A stretch of DNA of 64,000 bases from Brevibacterium sp. W7.2 (GTDB lineage Bacteria; Actinomycetota; Actinomycetes; Actinomycetales; Brevibacteriaceae), in assembly GCF_018137945.1 (NCBI RefSeq), contig NZ_CP073089.1:434001-498000 (forward strand). Reading direction: 5' to 3'. Within the stretch, counting starts at the first letter, position 1, and every line of letters starts with the position of its first letter. The notes beneath the pieces are model-generated. The model searched no databases. It saw only the letters and a program-made list of their open reading frames with translations, and was not told the origin of the DNA. Of this stretch, positions 17,615 to 25,889 are shown piece after piece. A program made the translations under genes and the position numbers.

Positions 17615-18434
17615 GATCGGCTCCTTGTGGTGCAGGGGTGGTGACAGGGGTGGGAATGGTCTTTGACGACGCCGAGGCGGCAGGGGCGGCGAAGGCGAGG
17701 AGTCGCGCGGTGTACTTCGCGATGACGTCGACCTCGACGTTGACAGGGTCGCCGACGCGGAGGCCGCCGAACGTCGTGTGCGACAGCGTCGCCGGGATGA
17801 GACCGACCTCGACCCAGGCGAGCGAGGTGCCCTCGGCGACCATTCCCTCAGGGGCTGCGGCCGGCGGCGGGACGGCCTCGGAGACTGCCGTGAGAGTGAG
17901 GGAGACGCCGTTGAGCGCGATCGAGCCCTTGACCGCCGTCAGCGGTGCGAGGTGGGCGGGGATGCCGATGCGCAGGGTCGTCCACTCGGCGTGGTCGGTG
18001 CGGGCGATGACTTCGCCGAGGCCGTCGACGTGGCCCTGGACGATGTGCCCGTCGAAGCGACCGGCCGCCGGGGTGCAGCGCTCCAGGTTGACCGGGTCGC
18101 CGGGAGTCAGCGACCCGAGCCCGGTCAGTCGCAGGGTCTCACCCATCACCTCGGCGACGAAGGTGCCCTGTCCTGAGGCAGAGGGTTCTGCGGCGGGGGG
18201 CTCCCCGGACACGTTGTCGCCCCCGGCTGAGCCGATGCCGCCCCCGGCGGAGGCGACCCCGCTCCCGGTGGCCGGCTCGACGACCGAGGTCAGGCACACG
18301 CCGTTGACGGCGAGCGATCCGCCCGGCGGCAGATCGGCGACGACGTCACCGGCGGCGATGGTGAGGACGGCCGAGTCCTCGTGCGTGGTGAGGTCGACGA
18401 CGGTGCCGATGCCCTCGATGATTCCGGTGAACAC
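17607..18434 (-). CDS. ribE: Riboflavin synthase (alpha chain)
   Basis: Catalyses the dismutation of two 6,7-dimethyl-8-ribityllumazine molecules to riboflavin. It begins with the invariant [11 protein letters not shown] and has two tandem lumazine-binding barrels, each with the typical VNGVCLT and LNGVSLT strands; [15 protein letters not shown] lies near the C-terminus. At 275 residues it is well above the usual 200-220. The excess is a G/S/A/E-rich insertion of about 45 residues inside the first barrel (after SVVEPAT), a smaller P/A-rich insertion near residue 215 and a tail. The GTG at 18434 is chosen because AGGAGG lies 5 nt before it and the family starts at FTGIIEG. An ATG at 18485 overlapping the ribD stop (ATGA) is the alternative. 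Confidence 0.93.
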   Translation of the reverse strand: MFTGIIEGIGTVVDLTTHEDSAVLTIAAGDVVADLPPGGSLAVNGVCLTSVVEPATGSGVASAGGGIGSAGGDNVSGEPPAAEPSASGQGTFVAEVMGETLRLTGLGSLTPGDPVNLERCTPAAGRFDGHIVQGHVDGLGEVIARTDHAEWTTLRIGIPAHLAPLTAVKGSIALNGVSLTLTAVSEAVPPPAAAPEGMVAEGTSLAWVEVGLIPATLSHTTFGGLRVGDPVNVEVDVIAKYTARLLAFAAPAASASSKTIPTPVTTPAPQGADHD

Positions 18435-18481
18435 GGGTTCCTCCTGTGGTCGCAGCGGGTGGTGGACGGCGAGCGGGGCGC

Positions 18482-19516
18482 TCATGGGCTGCTCGTCGTG
18501 AAGTGGAGAAGGACGTCGGGCCCGAGCACGGACACCGCCGGGACCGCGGTGTCGTCGGGGATGAGGCCGACCGCCTCGGCGAGGGTGGGGATGTCGAGAC
18601 CGCGGATGCTCGGAAGGCCCTCACCGAGGATGAGCGGGGCCTGATAGCAGTACACCTCGTCGACGACGCCGGCGGAGAAGAATGCACCGAGCACCTGCGG
18701 CCCGCCCTCGATGAGGAGGTGCCGGATCCCGCGGGCGGCGAGCTCGGCGAGCACGACGTCGACCTCGCGGGTGCGCACGTGGATGGTGGCGGGGTTGGTC
18801 GCCAGCGCTGAGTCGGATGCGAGGTCGCGCAGGCCCATGACGACGGGGATCGGCTGCGGGTCGAGGAGCTCCCCGTCCTCGTCGCGGGCGCTCAGCCGCG
18901 GATCGTCGTCGGCCGCCGTGCCGGTGCCGACGAGGATCGCGTCGACCTCGGTGCGCAGACTGTGCGAATGGATGCGGGAGGCCGCCGAGGTGATCCACCG
19001 GCTCGTGCGATCCGCGGCGGCGGCCTTCCCGTCGAGGCTCTGGGCGAGCTTCGCCGTGATGAACGGACGCCCCTGCGCCGTCGCCGCTCGCCAGCGGGCG
19101 TTGAGGTCGGCCGATTCCTCGCTGCCGAGGCCCGAGCGGACCCGGACCCCCGCCTCGGCGAGGAGGGCCCCGCCGCCCCCGGCGGGTTCGGTCGTATCGG
19201 AGAGGGCGAAGACGACGTCGGGGATGCCGGCGTCGAGGATCGCCTGCGTGCACGGTCCCGTCCGACCGGTGTGCGCGCACGGTTCGAGCGTGACGAACAG
19301 CGTCGAGGTGGTGAGATCGATGCCGTGACGGTGGGCCGCGGTGATCGCGTCGACTTCGGCGTGCGGGGTGCCGGCGCCGAGGTGGCGGCCGGTGACGATC
19401 TGTCCGTCAGCGGCGCGGATGGCGGCTCCCACCAGGGGGTTCGCGCCTCGGCGACCGTCGCGGGCAGCGGTGAGCGCGGCGGACATCGCCGCGTGATCGT
19501 GGGCAGGTGCGCCCAT
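18482..19516 (-). CDS. ribD: Bifunctional diaminohydroxyphosphoribosylaminopyrimidine deaminase / 5-amino-6-(5-phosphoribosylamino)uracil reductase
   Basis: First gene of the rib operon, performing the second and third steps from GTP. The N-terminal deaminase domain has the zinc motif HAEVDAI (about residues 52-58) and PCAHTGRTGPC (about 78-88). The C-terminal reductase domain shows KLAQSLDGK, WITS and the late LIEGGPQVLGAFF motif. Length from the ATG at 19516 is 344 residues, typical for RibD. The ATG lies just after a GGGAGGT ribosome-binding site that forms the 3' arm of a hairpin (19524-19547), which ties translation to the upstream FMN riboswitch. Confidence 0.96.
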   Translation of the reverse strand: MGAPAHDHAAMSAALTAARDGRRGANPLVGAAIRAADGQIVTGRHLGAGTPHAEVDAITAAHRHGIDLTTSTLFVTLEPCAHTGRTGPCTQAILDAGIPDVVFALSDTTEPAGGGGALLAEAGVRVRSGLGSEESADLNARWRAATAQGRPFITAKLAQSLDGKAAAADRTSRWITSAASRIHSHSLRTEVDAILVGTGTAADDDPRLSARDEDGELLDPQPIPVVMGLRDLASDSALATNPATIHVRTREVDVVLAELAARGIRHLLIEGGPQVLGAFFSAGVVDEVYCYQAPLILGEGLPSIRGLDIPTLAEAVGLIPDDTAVPAVSVLGPDVLLHFTTSSP

Positions 19517-19523
19517 GAGAAAA

Positions 19524-19547
19524 CCTCCCGAGCCGATGCCGGGAGGG
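19524..19547 (-). terminator. Riboswitch expression platform: hairpin containing the ribD ribosome-binding site
   Basis: On the minus strand CCTCCCG pairs with CGGGAGG around a 9-10 nt loop and is followed by TTTT, 8 nt before the ribD ATG. The 3' arm is itself the ribD Shine-Dalgarno sequence. The hairpin can therefore block ribosome access when formed, and the T-run would also allow weak intrinsic termination. Confidence 0.7.
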
Positions 19548-19628
19548 AGGAGCGTGCGGGTGCAGCCATCGCGGTTCACGGGCGTCTGCCTGGTGCGCCT
19601 GCCGGCGCTGACACGACGACCGCGGCCG

Positions 19629-19756
19629 CCATGTTCCTCCCATCCAGACTCTTACTGTCGGTCTCGGAATCTCACCGAGTCAGCCGATCGCGTTCGACGC
19701 GTTCGGGTCGCGGACTGTCACCGCCGGCACGGAATTTCACCGTCCCCGGAACATGT
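19629..19756 (-). ncRNA. FMN riboswitch (RFN element)
   Basis: Read on the minus strand, the segment starts CATGTTCC and ends GGAACATG, which pair as helix P1. Between them are the conserved RFN segments GGGGACGGTGAAATTCCG at the 5' side and GTCTGGATGGGAGGA at the 3' side, with internal GGTGACAGTCCGCGACCC and GGTGAGATTCCGAGACC segments. It senses flavin mononucleotide and represses the ribD-ribE-ribBA-ribH operon downstream. A -10 candidate TAGCCT (19769-19764) ends 7 nt before P1, so the RNA would begin almost exactly at the aptamer. Confidence 0.96.
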
Positions 19757-19763
19757 TGGGATC

Positions 19764-19769
19764 AGGCTA
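19764..19769 (-). promoter_or_regulatory. Probable -10 box of the rib operon
   Basis: TAGCCT on the minus strand, seven bases before the first paired base of the FMN riboswitch. The placement relative to the aptamer supports it; no convincing -35 is visible. Confidence 0.5.
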
Positions 19770-19865
19770 GCACGCCGCCGACCGGTGGTCCTATGGCGTC
19801 CGTCACGTGGACCCGGCCCTGCGGGGCGGCAGGAGGGACCGCAAGCACGGGACGCGTTTGCGCAG

Positions 19866-19886
19866 ATATATAACCTAGGTATATAC
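19866..19886. promoter_or_regulatory. AT-rich palindromic operator/promoter of the marR-MFS operon
   Basis: TATATA, then ACCTAGG, then TATATA (19867-19885) form a near-perfect palindrome centred on CCTAGG, in sharp contrast to the surrounding GC-rich DNA. It ends 8 nt before the marR ATG and overlaps any -10 box, the classic place for a MarR autoregulatory operator. Confidence 0.7.
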
Positions 19887-19893
19887 ATGAGTT

Positions 19894-20409
19894 ATGGAAG
19901 ATGTGGATCCGGACGAGCTCGTCAAAGGTCTCGTCGTCGTCTCCCTGCGCCTGACCAGGGCGTTCAGGAGACTCATCGGCAATGAGAGTGAGCTCGTCAC
20001 CCTGCGCGCGCTCGCCGTCGTCGAGCAGTATCAGCCGGTGCGCGTCGGTCACTTCGCGCAGGGCTACCTCAGCTCGCAGCCGGCGGCGACGAAGCTCCTC
20101 GCTCGGCTCGAGGACGACGGGCTCGTCGTCAGAGAGGCGAGTCCCACCGATCGCCGGGCGTCGCAGTTCTCGCTCACGGATGCCGGTCGGTCCCGACTCG
20201 CGGTCAACCGCGAGATCATGATCGACCAGATGGTGCCCTACTTCCAGGCCCTGACTCCGGAGGACCGGCTCAGCGTGCACCGGGCACTCCTGCTCGTCGG
20301 CGACTACCTGCACAACGAGCACCCCGTCGACACCGACGATGCCCCCGACGGATCCCCATCAACCGATACCGGCAGCACCAACGGAAAGGACACACGGTCG
20401 CAGAGATGA
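19894..20409 (+). CDS. MarR family transcriptional regulator
   Basis: A 171-residue winged-helix regulator. The recognition helix region (GYLSSQPAATKLLARLEDDG, about residues 62-81) and the wing with VVREASPTDRRASQFSLTDAG (about 83-103) are typical MarR features, including the conserved D-R-R. It lies directly after an AT-rich palindrome that is its probable operator and overlaps the next MFS gene by ATGA. It is therefore likely a repressor of its own operon, relieved by a phenolic or drug-like ligand exported by the pump; the ligand is unknown. Confidence 0.9.
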   Translation: MEDVDPDELVKGLVVVSLRLTRAFRRLIGNESELVTLRALAVVEQYQPVRVGHFAQGYLSSQPAATKLLARLEDDGLVVREASPTDRRASQFSLTDAGRSRLAVNREIMIDQMVPYFQALTPEDRLSVHRALLLVGDYLHNEHPVDTDDAPDGSPSTDTGSTNGKDTRSQR

Positions 20410-21710
20410 GAGCAGCAGACGGAGACACCACACAGGACGAAGCGAAGCAGGGATCCATCCTGCGCCAACCGAAAGCAGTATGGGCGGTGGTGTTCGCGTG
20501 CATCATCGCGTTCATGGGCATCGGCCTCGTCGACCCGATCCTTCCCGCCATCTCACGTGAACTCGATGCCAGCCCGGCGCAGTCGATGCTGCTCTTCACG
20601 AGCTACCTCTTCATCACCGGCGGCATGATGTTCTTCACGAGCTTCATCTCCTCGCGCATCGGTGCGAAGACGACGCTGCTCATCGGACTCGTCCTCATCG
20701 TCGCGTTCTCCGCGCTCGCCGGGCTCTCCGGCAGCGTCGACCAGATCATCGGCTTCCGCGCCGGATGGGGTCTGGGCAACGCGCTCTTCATCTCCACCGC
20801 CCTGGCCACCGTCGTCGGGGCCGCCGCGGGCGGTGCGGACAAGGCGATCATCCTCTACGAGGCCGCGCTCGGCGTCGGCATCGCCACCGGTCCGCTGCTC
20901 GGCGGCGTCCTCGGCGGAATCTCCTGGCGCGGACCGTTCTTCGGCACCGCAGTGCTCATGGCCATCGGCTTCATCGCCATCCTCGTCCTGCTGCCGAACT
21001 CGAAGACCGGCGGACAGGCGCTGCGGACCTCGGCCGAACCGGTCAGCCTGAGTGCGACCTTCCGTGCGCTCGCCCACCCCGGTGTCGGCGTCGTCGCCGT
21101 CGCCGCCCTGCTCTACAACTTCGGCTTCTTCATCCTGCTCGCCTACAGCCCGTTCCCGGTCGAAGCCGCCGCGGCGGCGGCCGGCATCGAGAACTTCGGG
21201 GCGATGGGCCTCGGCTACGTGTTCTTCGGGTGGGGCATCTGCCTGGCGATCACCTCGGTGTTCGGCGCACCCCTGCTCACGCACCGCCTGCGGAGGCGCA
21301 AGAGCCTCATCACCGCTCTCGTCGTGCTCGCCGTCCTCCTCGTCGTCATGTCGTTCCTCGCCGAGTCGTTCATCGGGCTGATCATCTGCGTCATCGTCGC
21401 CGGGCTCATCCTCGGTGTGCTCAACACGGTGTTCACGGAATCGGCGATGGAGGTCAGTGATCTGCCGCGACCCGTCGCCTCTGGCTCGTACTCGGGTGTG
21501 CGCTTCCTCGGCGGTGCGGTCGCCCCGATCGTCGCCGGTGCGGTCTCCGAGTCGGTGGGGGCCGGCGCCCCCTACCTCTTCGGTGCTGCGGCGGTCGTGC
21601 TCTCGATCCTCGTCCTCGCCTTCGGATGGAAGGCTCTGCGCCGGATCGACGGCCACATCGACGAATCCCCGGTCGATGAGGCCTACGCCATCACCGGCGG
21701 AGACGCCTGA
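20406..21710 (+). CDS. MFS efflux transporter controlled by the upstream MarR protein
   Basis: The 434-residue protein has about twelve membrane helices and the drug:H+ antiporter style of MFS sequence, with GIGLVDPILPAISRELDAS after helix 1 and GVGIATGPLLGGVLGG as the motif C-like stretch in helix 5. Motif C is typical of exporters rather than importers. The ATG overlaps the marR stop (ATGA), so regulator and pump are translated together. A strong hairpin at 21742-21792 probably ends the transcript. Substrate unknown. Confidence 0.88.
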   Translation: MRAADGDTTQDEAKQGSILRQPKAVWAVVFACIIAFMGIGLVDPILPAISRELDASPAQSMLLFTSYLFITGGMMFFTSFISSRIGAKTTLLIGLVLIVAFSALAGLSGSVDQIIGFRAGWGLGNALFISTALATVVGAAAGGADKAIILYEAALGVGIATGPLLGGVLGGISWRGPFFGTAVLMAIGFIAILVLLPNSKTGGQALRTSAEPVSLSATFRALAHPGVGVVAVAALLYNFGFFILLAYSPFPVEAAAAAAGIENFGAMGLGYVFFGWGICLAITSVFGAPLLTHRLRRRKSLITALVVLAVLLVVMSFLAESFIGLIICVIVAGLILGVLNTVFTESAMEVSDLPRPVASGSYSGVRFLGGAVAPIVAGAVSESVGAGAPYLFGAAAVVLSILVLAFGWKALRRIDGHIDESPVDEAYAITGGDA

Positions 21711-21741
21711 CCCCTCGCAGTTCCCGGACGGTCCACGCCGT

Positions 21742-21792
21742 CGTCGCCCATCGCCTGAGAGGCCACCGCCGCCTCTCCGGCGATGGGCGACG
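21742..21792 (+). terminator. Hairpin terminator after the MFS efflux gene
   Basis: CGTCGCCCATCGCC is mirrored by GGCGATGGGCGACG with an inner GAGAGG/CCTCTC stem, giving an extended hairpin about 30 nt after the stop. It is followed by CTTGTCT rather than a long T-run. Confidence 0.65.
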
Positions 21793-21913
21793 CTTGTCTG
21801 TGGCAGATCCGAAACACGATTTCTCCGTCATTCATCGCAGCCGGGTGTAAGAATGGTGAGAACAAGGCGCCCGTCACCGCGGCGGCGCTTCACCCCTCGA
21901 CCAGGAAGCCATC

Positions 21914-22486
21914 ATGACTGACGACGCGAACAACGCCTACGGGTCCGGTGCGGAGAATGCTCCCGGCGCCGGATACGGAACGGGAGCTGCCTTCGGAGCC
22001 GACCTCGATGGCGCCAAGAGCCCCGACGATCTGTCCCGCCCCCTCTACGGAGCGACCTTCGGCCAGGCCGTCCGTCGCTTCTGGAAGAAGTTCTCGGTCT
22101 TCTCGGGCCGAGCCTCCCGCAGCGAGTACTGGTTCGCCTACCTGTTCCAGGCTCTCGTCATGCTCATTCCGGCAATCCTGTGGATCGTCGGCCTGTCGAT
22201 GACGGCTGCGACGGCGGCGAGCAGTTCGTACTCGCCCTACGGCACGCCGACGGCCGAGCCGAATCCGGCGGGCGCCACGCTGGCCCTGATCGGCGGCATT
22301 CTCCTCTTCATCATCGCCCTGGCGTTCCTCGTCCCCAACCTGGCGATCAGCTGGCGGCGACTCCACGACGCCAACCTCGCCGGACCGTTCTGGTTCCTCA
22401 ACTTGATTCCCAGCGTCGGCAGCCTCATCGTCCTCGTGCTGATGATTCTGCCGTCGAAGCCGGAAGGTCGACGCTTCGACACCTGA
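21914..22486 (+). CDS. DUF805 family membrane protein
   Basis: A 190-residue protein whose first 55 residues are polar and flexible (G/A/P/D-rich), followed by a DUF805 domain: FSVFSGRASRSEYWFAYLF at about 61-79, four hydrophobic helices, and the conserved WRRLHDANLAGPFWF (about 148-162). DUF805 proteins are small inner-membrane proteins of unknown function. The ATG follows AGGAAGCC. A perfect 20-bp stem terminator follows, so it is a single-gene unit. Confidence 0.88.
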   Translation: MTDDANNAYGSGAENAPGAGYGTGAAFGADLDGAKSPDDLSRPLYGATFGQAVRRFWKKFSVFSGRASRSEYWFAYLFQALVMLIPAILWIVGLSMTAATAASSSYSPYGTPTAEPNPAGATLALIGGILLFIIALAFLVPNLAISWRRLHDANLAGPFWFLNLIPSVGSLIVLVLMILPSKPEGRRFDT

Positions 22487-22505
22487 GCCGGACCCGGTTT
22501 CGCCG

Positions 22506-22550
22506 AGCGGCCGGTCTGCGCAGGATTCCCTCCTGCGCAGACCGGCCGCT
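22506..22550 (+). terminator. Perfect 20-bp stem hairpin after the DUF805 gene
   Basis: AGCGGCCGGTCTGCGCAGGA (22506-22525) pairs perfectly with 22531-22550 around the loop TTCCC, 20 nt after the stop codon. The following bases TTCGCTGTGC contain only a short T content, so it may be a GC-type terminator. Confidence 0.8.
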
Positions 22551-22633
22551 TCGCTGTGCGGGTCTCGGTCATAGTGTGTCCTTGGAGACATCTGCCGGCA
22601 TGATCTGGCCGATTCCCAGCTTCGAGTCGTATA

Positions 22634-22649
22634 GTTACTTACTGGTAAC
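22634..22649. promoter_or_regulatory. TetR-type palindrome upstream of the ABC-ATPase/YhgE pair
   Basis: GTTACTTACTGGTAAC is a palindrome of the kind bound by TetR-family repressors, embedded in a short AT-rich stretch about 140 nt before the ATPase gene. No TetR gene is adjacent; the nearest, at 28576-29160, has its own different operator. Confidence 0.5.
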
Positions 22650-22791
22650 ATTCCGCGGCAGCATCCGCCGCACCAATCGCCATAGAACCAAGGCCGCATG
22701 TTTGCCGTAGTGTGCTGACAAGCAGGCAACGCGGTCCGCTGGCATCGGCATGATCGAACGACGCTTGCGAGACATGTGAGGGAGCAGGACA

Positions 22792-23631
22792 ATGCAGAGC
22801 GATTCGCACACGCTCGCGGCCCCGACCGAGGTCGACAGCGCGGCAGTGACCCTGCGCGACTGGGGGATGTCGGGCAAGCAGGGCCCGGTGTTCTCCGACA
22901 TCGATCTCACCGTCGCCAGTGGGTCGCTGGCGATCATCCGCGGAGCGGCGGGCTCCGGCAAGACCTCCCTGCTGCTGTCGATCGCCGGGCGGATGCGCGT
23001 CGACACGGGCGAAGGCCACGTCTTCGACCTCAACATCCGCAGACAGGCCCGCGCGGTCCGCGAAACCGTGTCGATCGGGCACGTCGCCGGACTGACGGAC
23101 CTCGAGAACGACTTCACGGTCGCCCAGCACATCGCCGAACGCCTCATCATGCTCCAGCCCTGGTACAAGCCGTGGGTGTCGAAGAAGTCCCTGCGTGAGG
23201 TCATCGACGTCATCAAGGAGACCTTCGACTCCGCCACCGAGGTGATCGGCCGCCTCCCGAAGGACACCTTCACCTCGAGCGACGCCAAGAGCGCTGACTT
23301 CCTCGTCGACGCCGACGGCGATACCTTCGTCTCCGAACTCAGCGAGCTGCAGAAGTTCCTCCTCGAGTTCGGTCTCGCATCCCTGGCGCAGAAGCCCGTC
23401 ATCGTCATCGACAACATCGACTTCCTCCGGGAGCGCGAGGACCGGGCCCGCGCGTGGGCCGCTCTGCTCATCTACCAGGAGCTGCGTCGGGAGCGGGACC
23501 CTGAGAAGCCGCTGACGCTCATCGTCACGTGCGAGGACTCCTCGGACATCGATCTCGCCTTCGACCAGCTCTCCACCCAGGTGCATCCCGCCTCGGTGAC
23601 GGAACTCAATCTGACCCCGCAATCCTCCTGA
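22792..23631 (+). CDS. Degenerate ABC-type ATP-binding protein paired with YhgE
   Basis: The 279-residue protein has an intact Walker A (RGAAGSGKTSLLLSIAGR, residues 50-67). Beyond that the ABC hallmarks are altered. The signature position reads LSELQKFLLEFG (183-194) instead of LSGGQ. Walker B reads PVIVIDNIDF (202-211), with Asn208 where the catalytic Glu would sit, and the switch histidine region reads TLIVTCEDSSD. The middle is also unlike an ordinary importer ATPase, with an acidic stretch around residues 160-180. This suggests a nucleotide-binding but slowly hydrolysing subunit. It is followed after 79 nt by a YhgE/Pip membrane protein, its probable partner. Confidence 0.72.
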   Translation: MQSDSHTLAAPTEVDSAAVTLRDWGMSGKQGPVFSDIDLTVASGSLAIIRGAAGSGKTSLLLSIAGRMRVDTGEGHVFDLNIRRQARAVRETVSIGHVAGLTDLENDFTVAQHIAERLIMLQPWYKPWVSKKSLREVIDVIKETFDSATEVIGRLPKDTFTSSDAKSADFLVDADGDTFVSELSELQKFLLEFGLASLAQKPVIVIDNIDFLREREDRARAWAALLIYQELRRERDPEKPLTLIVTCEDSSDIDLAFDQLSTQVHPASVTELNLTPQSS

Positions 23632-23710
23632 CCTCCGCTCCACAGGCCTGGCAGATCCCGGTCTGCGCTCGACCTTCGGCACCACAGATTCTTGTGAAGG
23701 TGATTCTTCG

Positions 23711-25888
23711 ATGTTCTCCCTCCCCTGGCTCGAACTCACTCGGTTCAAGCGGCACACGATCACGCGTCTGGCGATGATCGTCGTCGCCGTCATTCCCGCG
23801 ATCTACGGCGGGCTCTACCTGGCCTCGAACTGGTCGCCGACGGACAACATCGACCGACTCCAGGCCGCTGTCGTCAACGAGGACACCGGTGCGGAGAAGC
23901 CGGACTCCGACGGCGAGAGGCTCAACGCCGGCGATGAACTCGTCGACAAGATCACCCCGAAGGGCGAAGGCGGTTTCGACTGGCAGGAGACCTCGCTCCA
24001 GGAGGCCAATGAGGGCCTCGCCGACGGCACGTACTTCGCGATCCTCGAGATCCCCTCGAACTTCTCGCAGCGCCTCGTCTCCACCGGCGGTGACGACCCC
24101 GAGCAGGCAGGACTCGAGCTGCGCACCGATGATGCGCACAACTTCATCGTCGGGCAGCTCGCGGGCACGGTGCTCTCCCAGATCAAGGCGGGACTCAACG
24201 AGACGACGACAGCCGAGTACGTCTCCCAGGTCTACGTCGGCTTCAACGACATCCAGTCCTCCATGGTCAAGGCCGCCGATGGCGCCTCCGACCTCCATGA
24301 CGGCGCCGTCGAACTCCATGACGGGTCGGGAAAGCTCGCGAAGGGCGCGCACGATCTCGACAAGGGCGTCGGCGATCTCCAGAAGGGGATCGGGGACCTC
24401 GACGACGGTGCGGGCAAGCTCGCGAAGGGTGCCGGGGACCTCGAGAACGGTGCCGACACTCTCGCCACGGGCACGGGAGATGCCGAGACCGGGGCGAAGA
24501 AGCTCGCCAAGGGCGCCGGTCAGGTCGCCGACGGCACGAGTCAGCTGCGCGGCGTCGCCGACGATGCGACCGACAAGGCGGAGGATCTCAAGGGCAAGGC
24601 CGACGACCTCGTCGAGAGCGCTCGACCGAAGCTCGACGATGCGGAGAAGGACTTCGAAACCGCGCGGACCTCGGTCCGCGGTGACGTCGCCGATCGCATC
24701 GATCAGCTGGAGAAGGACTACCCGGACGATCCGAACGTCCAGAAGCTCGCCGAGGAGGTCGGCACCTTGGGTGACGACCTCGACTCCGCACATGAGCGGG
24801 CCTCGCAGGCCGCCGATGACGCACGCGGGCTGGAGAAGCCGGTCAAGGATGCCGTCGACGGGGTGATGCAGAAGATCCGGGACGCTGACAAGAAGATCGG
24901 CGAACTCGACGACGGGGCGCAGCAGGTCTCCGACGGTGCCGACGATCTCCATTCCGGTCTCGTCAAGCTCGACAAGGGTGCCAATGACCTCGCCAAGGGC
25001 GCCGGCGACCTCCATGACGGCGCCGTCGCACTCAAGGACGGGACGGCGAAGGCGAAGGACGGCGTCGGCCAGCTCAAGGATGGGTCGTCCCAGCTCGCGA
25101 AGGGCGCGACCGATCTCGATGAGGGCGCGGGCAAGCTCGACGACGGTTCGGGTGAGCTTGCCGACCAGCTGACGAAGGGCGCCGAACAGATCCCGACGTA
25201 TGACAAGGAGGATCGCGAGAAGCGCTCCGATGTCGTCGCTGTGCCCGTCGACGCCGAGAAGGTGAAGAACAATGCCGTGGGCACATACGGCGAGGGACTG
25301 GCCGCGTTCTTCATCTCACTGGCCCTGTGGATCGGCGGCATGATCACCTACATGGTGCTCAACGCGATTCCGTACCGTGCGCTCGCCTCGACGGCGAAGT
25401 CGAACCGCATCGCGTGGGCCGGCTACGTCCCGGGTCTCCTCTTCGGCATCGCGCAGGTCGCCGTGCTCTACGGCGTGCTGTGGTTCGCCCTCGACTTCTC
25501 GGCCGGCGCGTGGCTGGGCACCCTGGTGTTCTCGATCCTCATCGCGGCGAGCTTCCACGCCGTCCATCAGCTCTGCGTGGCAGCGCTCGGCGGTGTCGGC
25601 AGGCTCATCGCGCTCGTCCTGCTGATGATCCAGATCGCCTCGGCGGGAGGCACCTACCCGGTGCAGACGGCGCCGGAGATCTTCCAGATCATCTCGCCGT
25701 TCCTGCCGATGACCTACGCCGTGACGGGTCTGCGCACCCTCATCGCCGGCGGAGACATGATCATCGCCGTGCAGTCAGCCGCCGTGCTCCTGCTCATGAC
25801 GGGGATCTGCCTGCTCGCGACCGTGCTCGTGTGCAGCCGCAAGCGGATGGTCACCCTCACGCAGCTCCACCCGAGCCTGTCGCTCTGA
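23711..25888 (+). CDS. YhgE/Pip domain membrane protein (ABC-2-like)
   Basis: A 725-residue protein with one membrane helix near the N-terminus (MIVVAVIPAIYGGLYLAS), a long extracytoplasmic region and about five helices after residue 525. The outer region (about 190-280 and 405-490) is built of repeated 7- or 11-residue units of the form LxxGAxxLxxG, for example DGAGKLAKGAGDL, expected to form a rod-like coil. This is the layout of YhgE (the Lactococcus phage infection protein Pip) and of EsaA of type VII secretion. Natural function is unsettled; association with an ATPase suggests an ABC-2-like exporter. AAGGTG precedes the ATG. Confidence 0.9.
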   Translation: MFSLPWLELTRFKRHTITRLAMIVVAVIPAIYGGLYLASNWSPTDNIDRLQAAVVNEDTGAEKPDSDGERLNAGDELVDKITPKGEGGFDWQETSLQEANEGLADGTYFAILEIPSNFSQRLVSTGGDDPEQAGLELRTDDAHNFIVGQLAGTVLSQIKAGLNETTTAEYVSQVYVGFNDIQSSMVKAADGASDLHDGAVELHDGSGKLAKGAHDLDKGVGDLQKGIGDLDDGAGKLAKGAGDLENGADTLATGTGDAETGAKKLAKGAGQVADGTSQLRGVADDATDKAEDLKGKADDLVESARPKLDDAEKDFETARTSVRGDVADRIDQLEKDYPDDPNVQKLAEEVGTLGDDLDSAHERASQAADDARGLEKPVKDAVDGVMQKIRDADKKIGELDDGAQQVSDGADDLHSGLVKLDKGANDLAKGAGDLHDGAVALKDGTAKAKDGVGQLKDGSSQLAKGATDLDEGAGKLDDGSGELADQLTKGAEQIPTYDKEDREKRSDVVAVPVDAEKVKNNAVGTYGEGLAAFFISLALWIGGMITYMVLNAIPYRALASTAKSNRIAWAGYVPGLLFGIAQVAVLYGVLWFALDFSAGAWLGTLVFSILIAASFHAVHQLCVAALGGVGRLIALVLLMIQIASAGGTYPVQTAPEIFQIISPFLPMTYAVTGLRTLIAGGDMIIAVQSAAVLLLMTGICLLATVLVCSRKRMVTLTQLHPSLSL

Positions 25889-25889
25889 G

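Noticed and set aside
18435..18485. Upstream ribE start overlapping the ribD stop (ATGA)
   Set aside because: Tempting for coupling, but AGGAGG is correctly spaced for the GTG at 18434 and riboflavin synthases begin at FTGIIEG. Kept as an alternative only.
22792..25888. Type VII secretion locus
   Set aside because: YhgE resembles EsaA, but no EccC/EssC ATPase, WXG100 protein or other core component is present.
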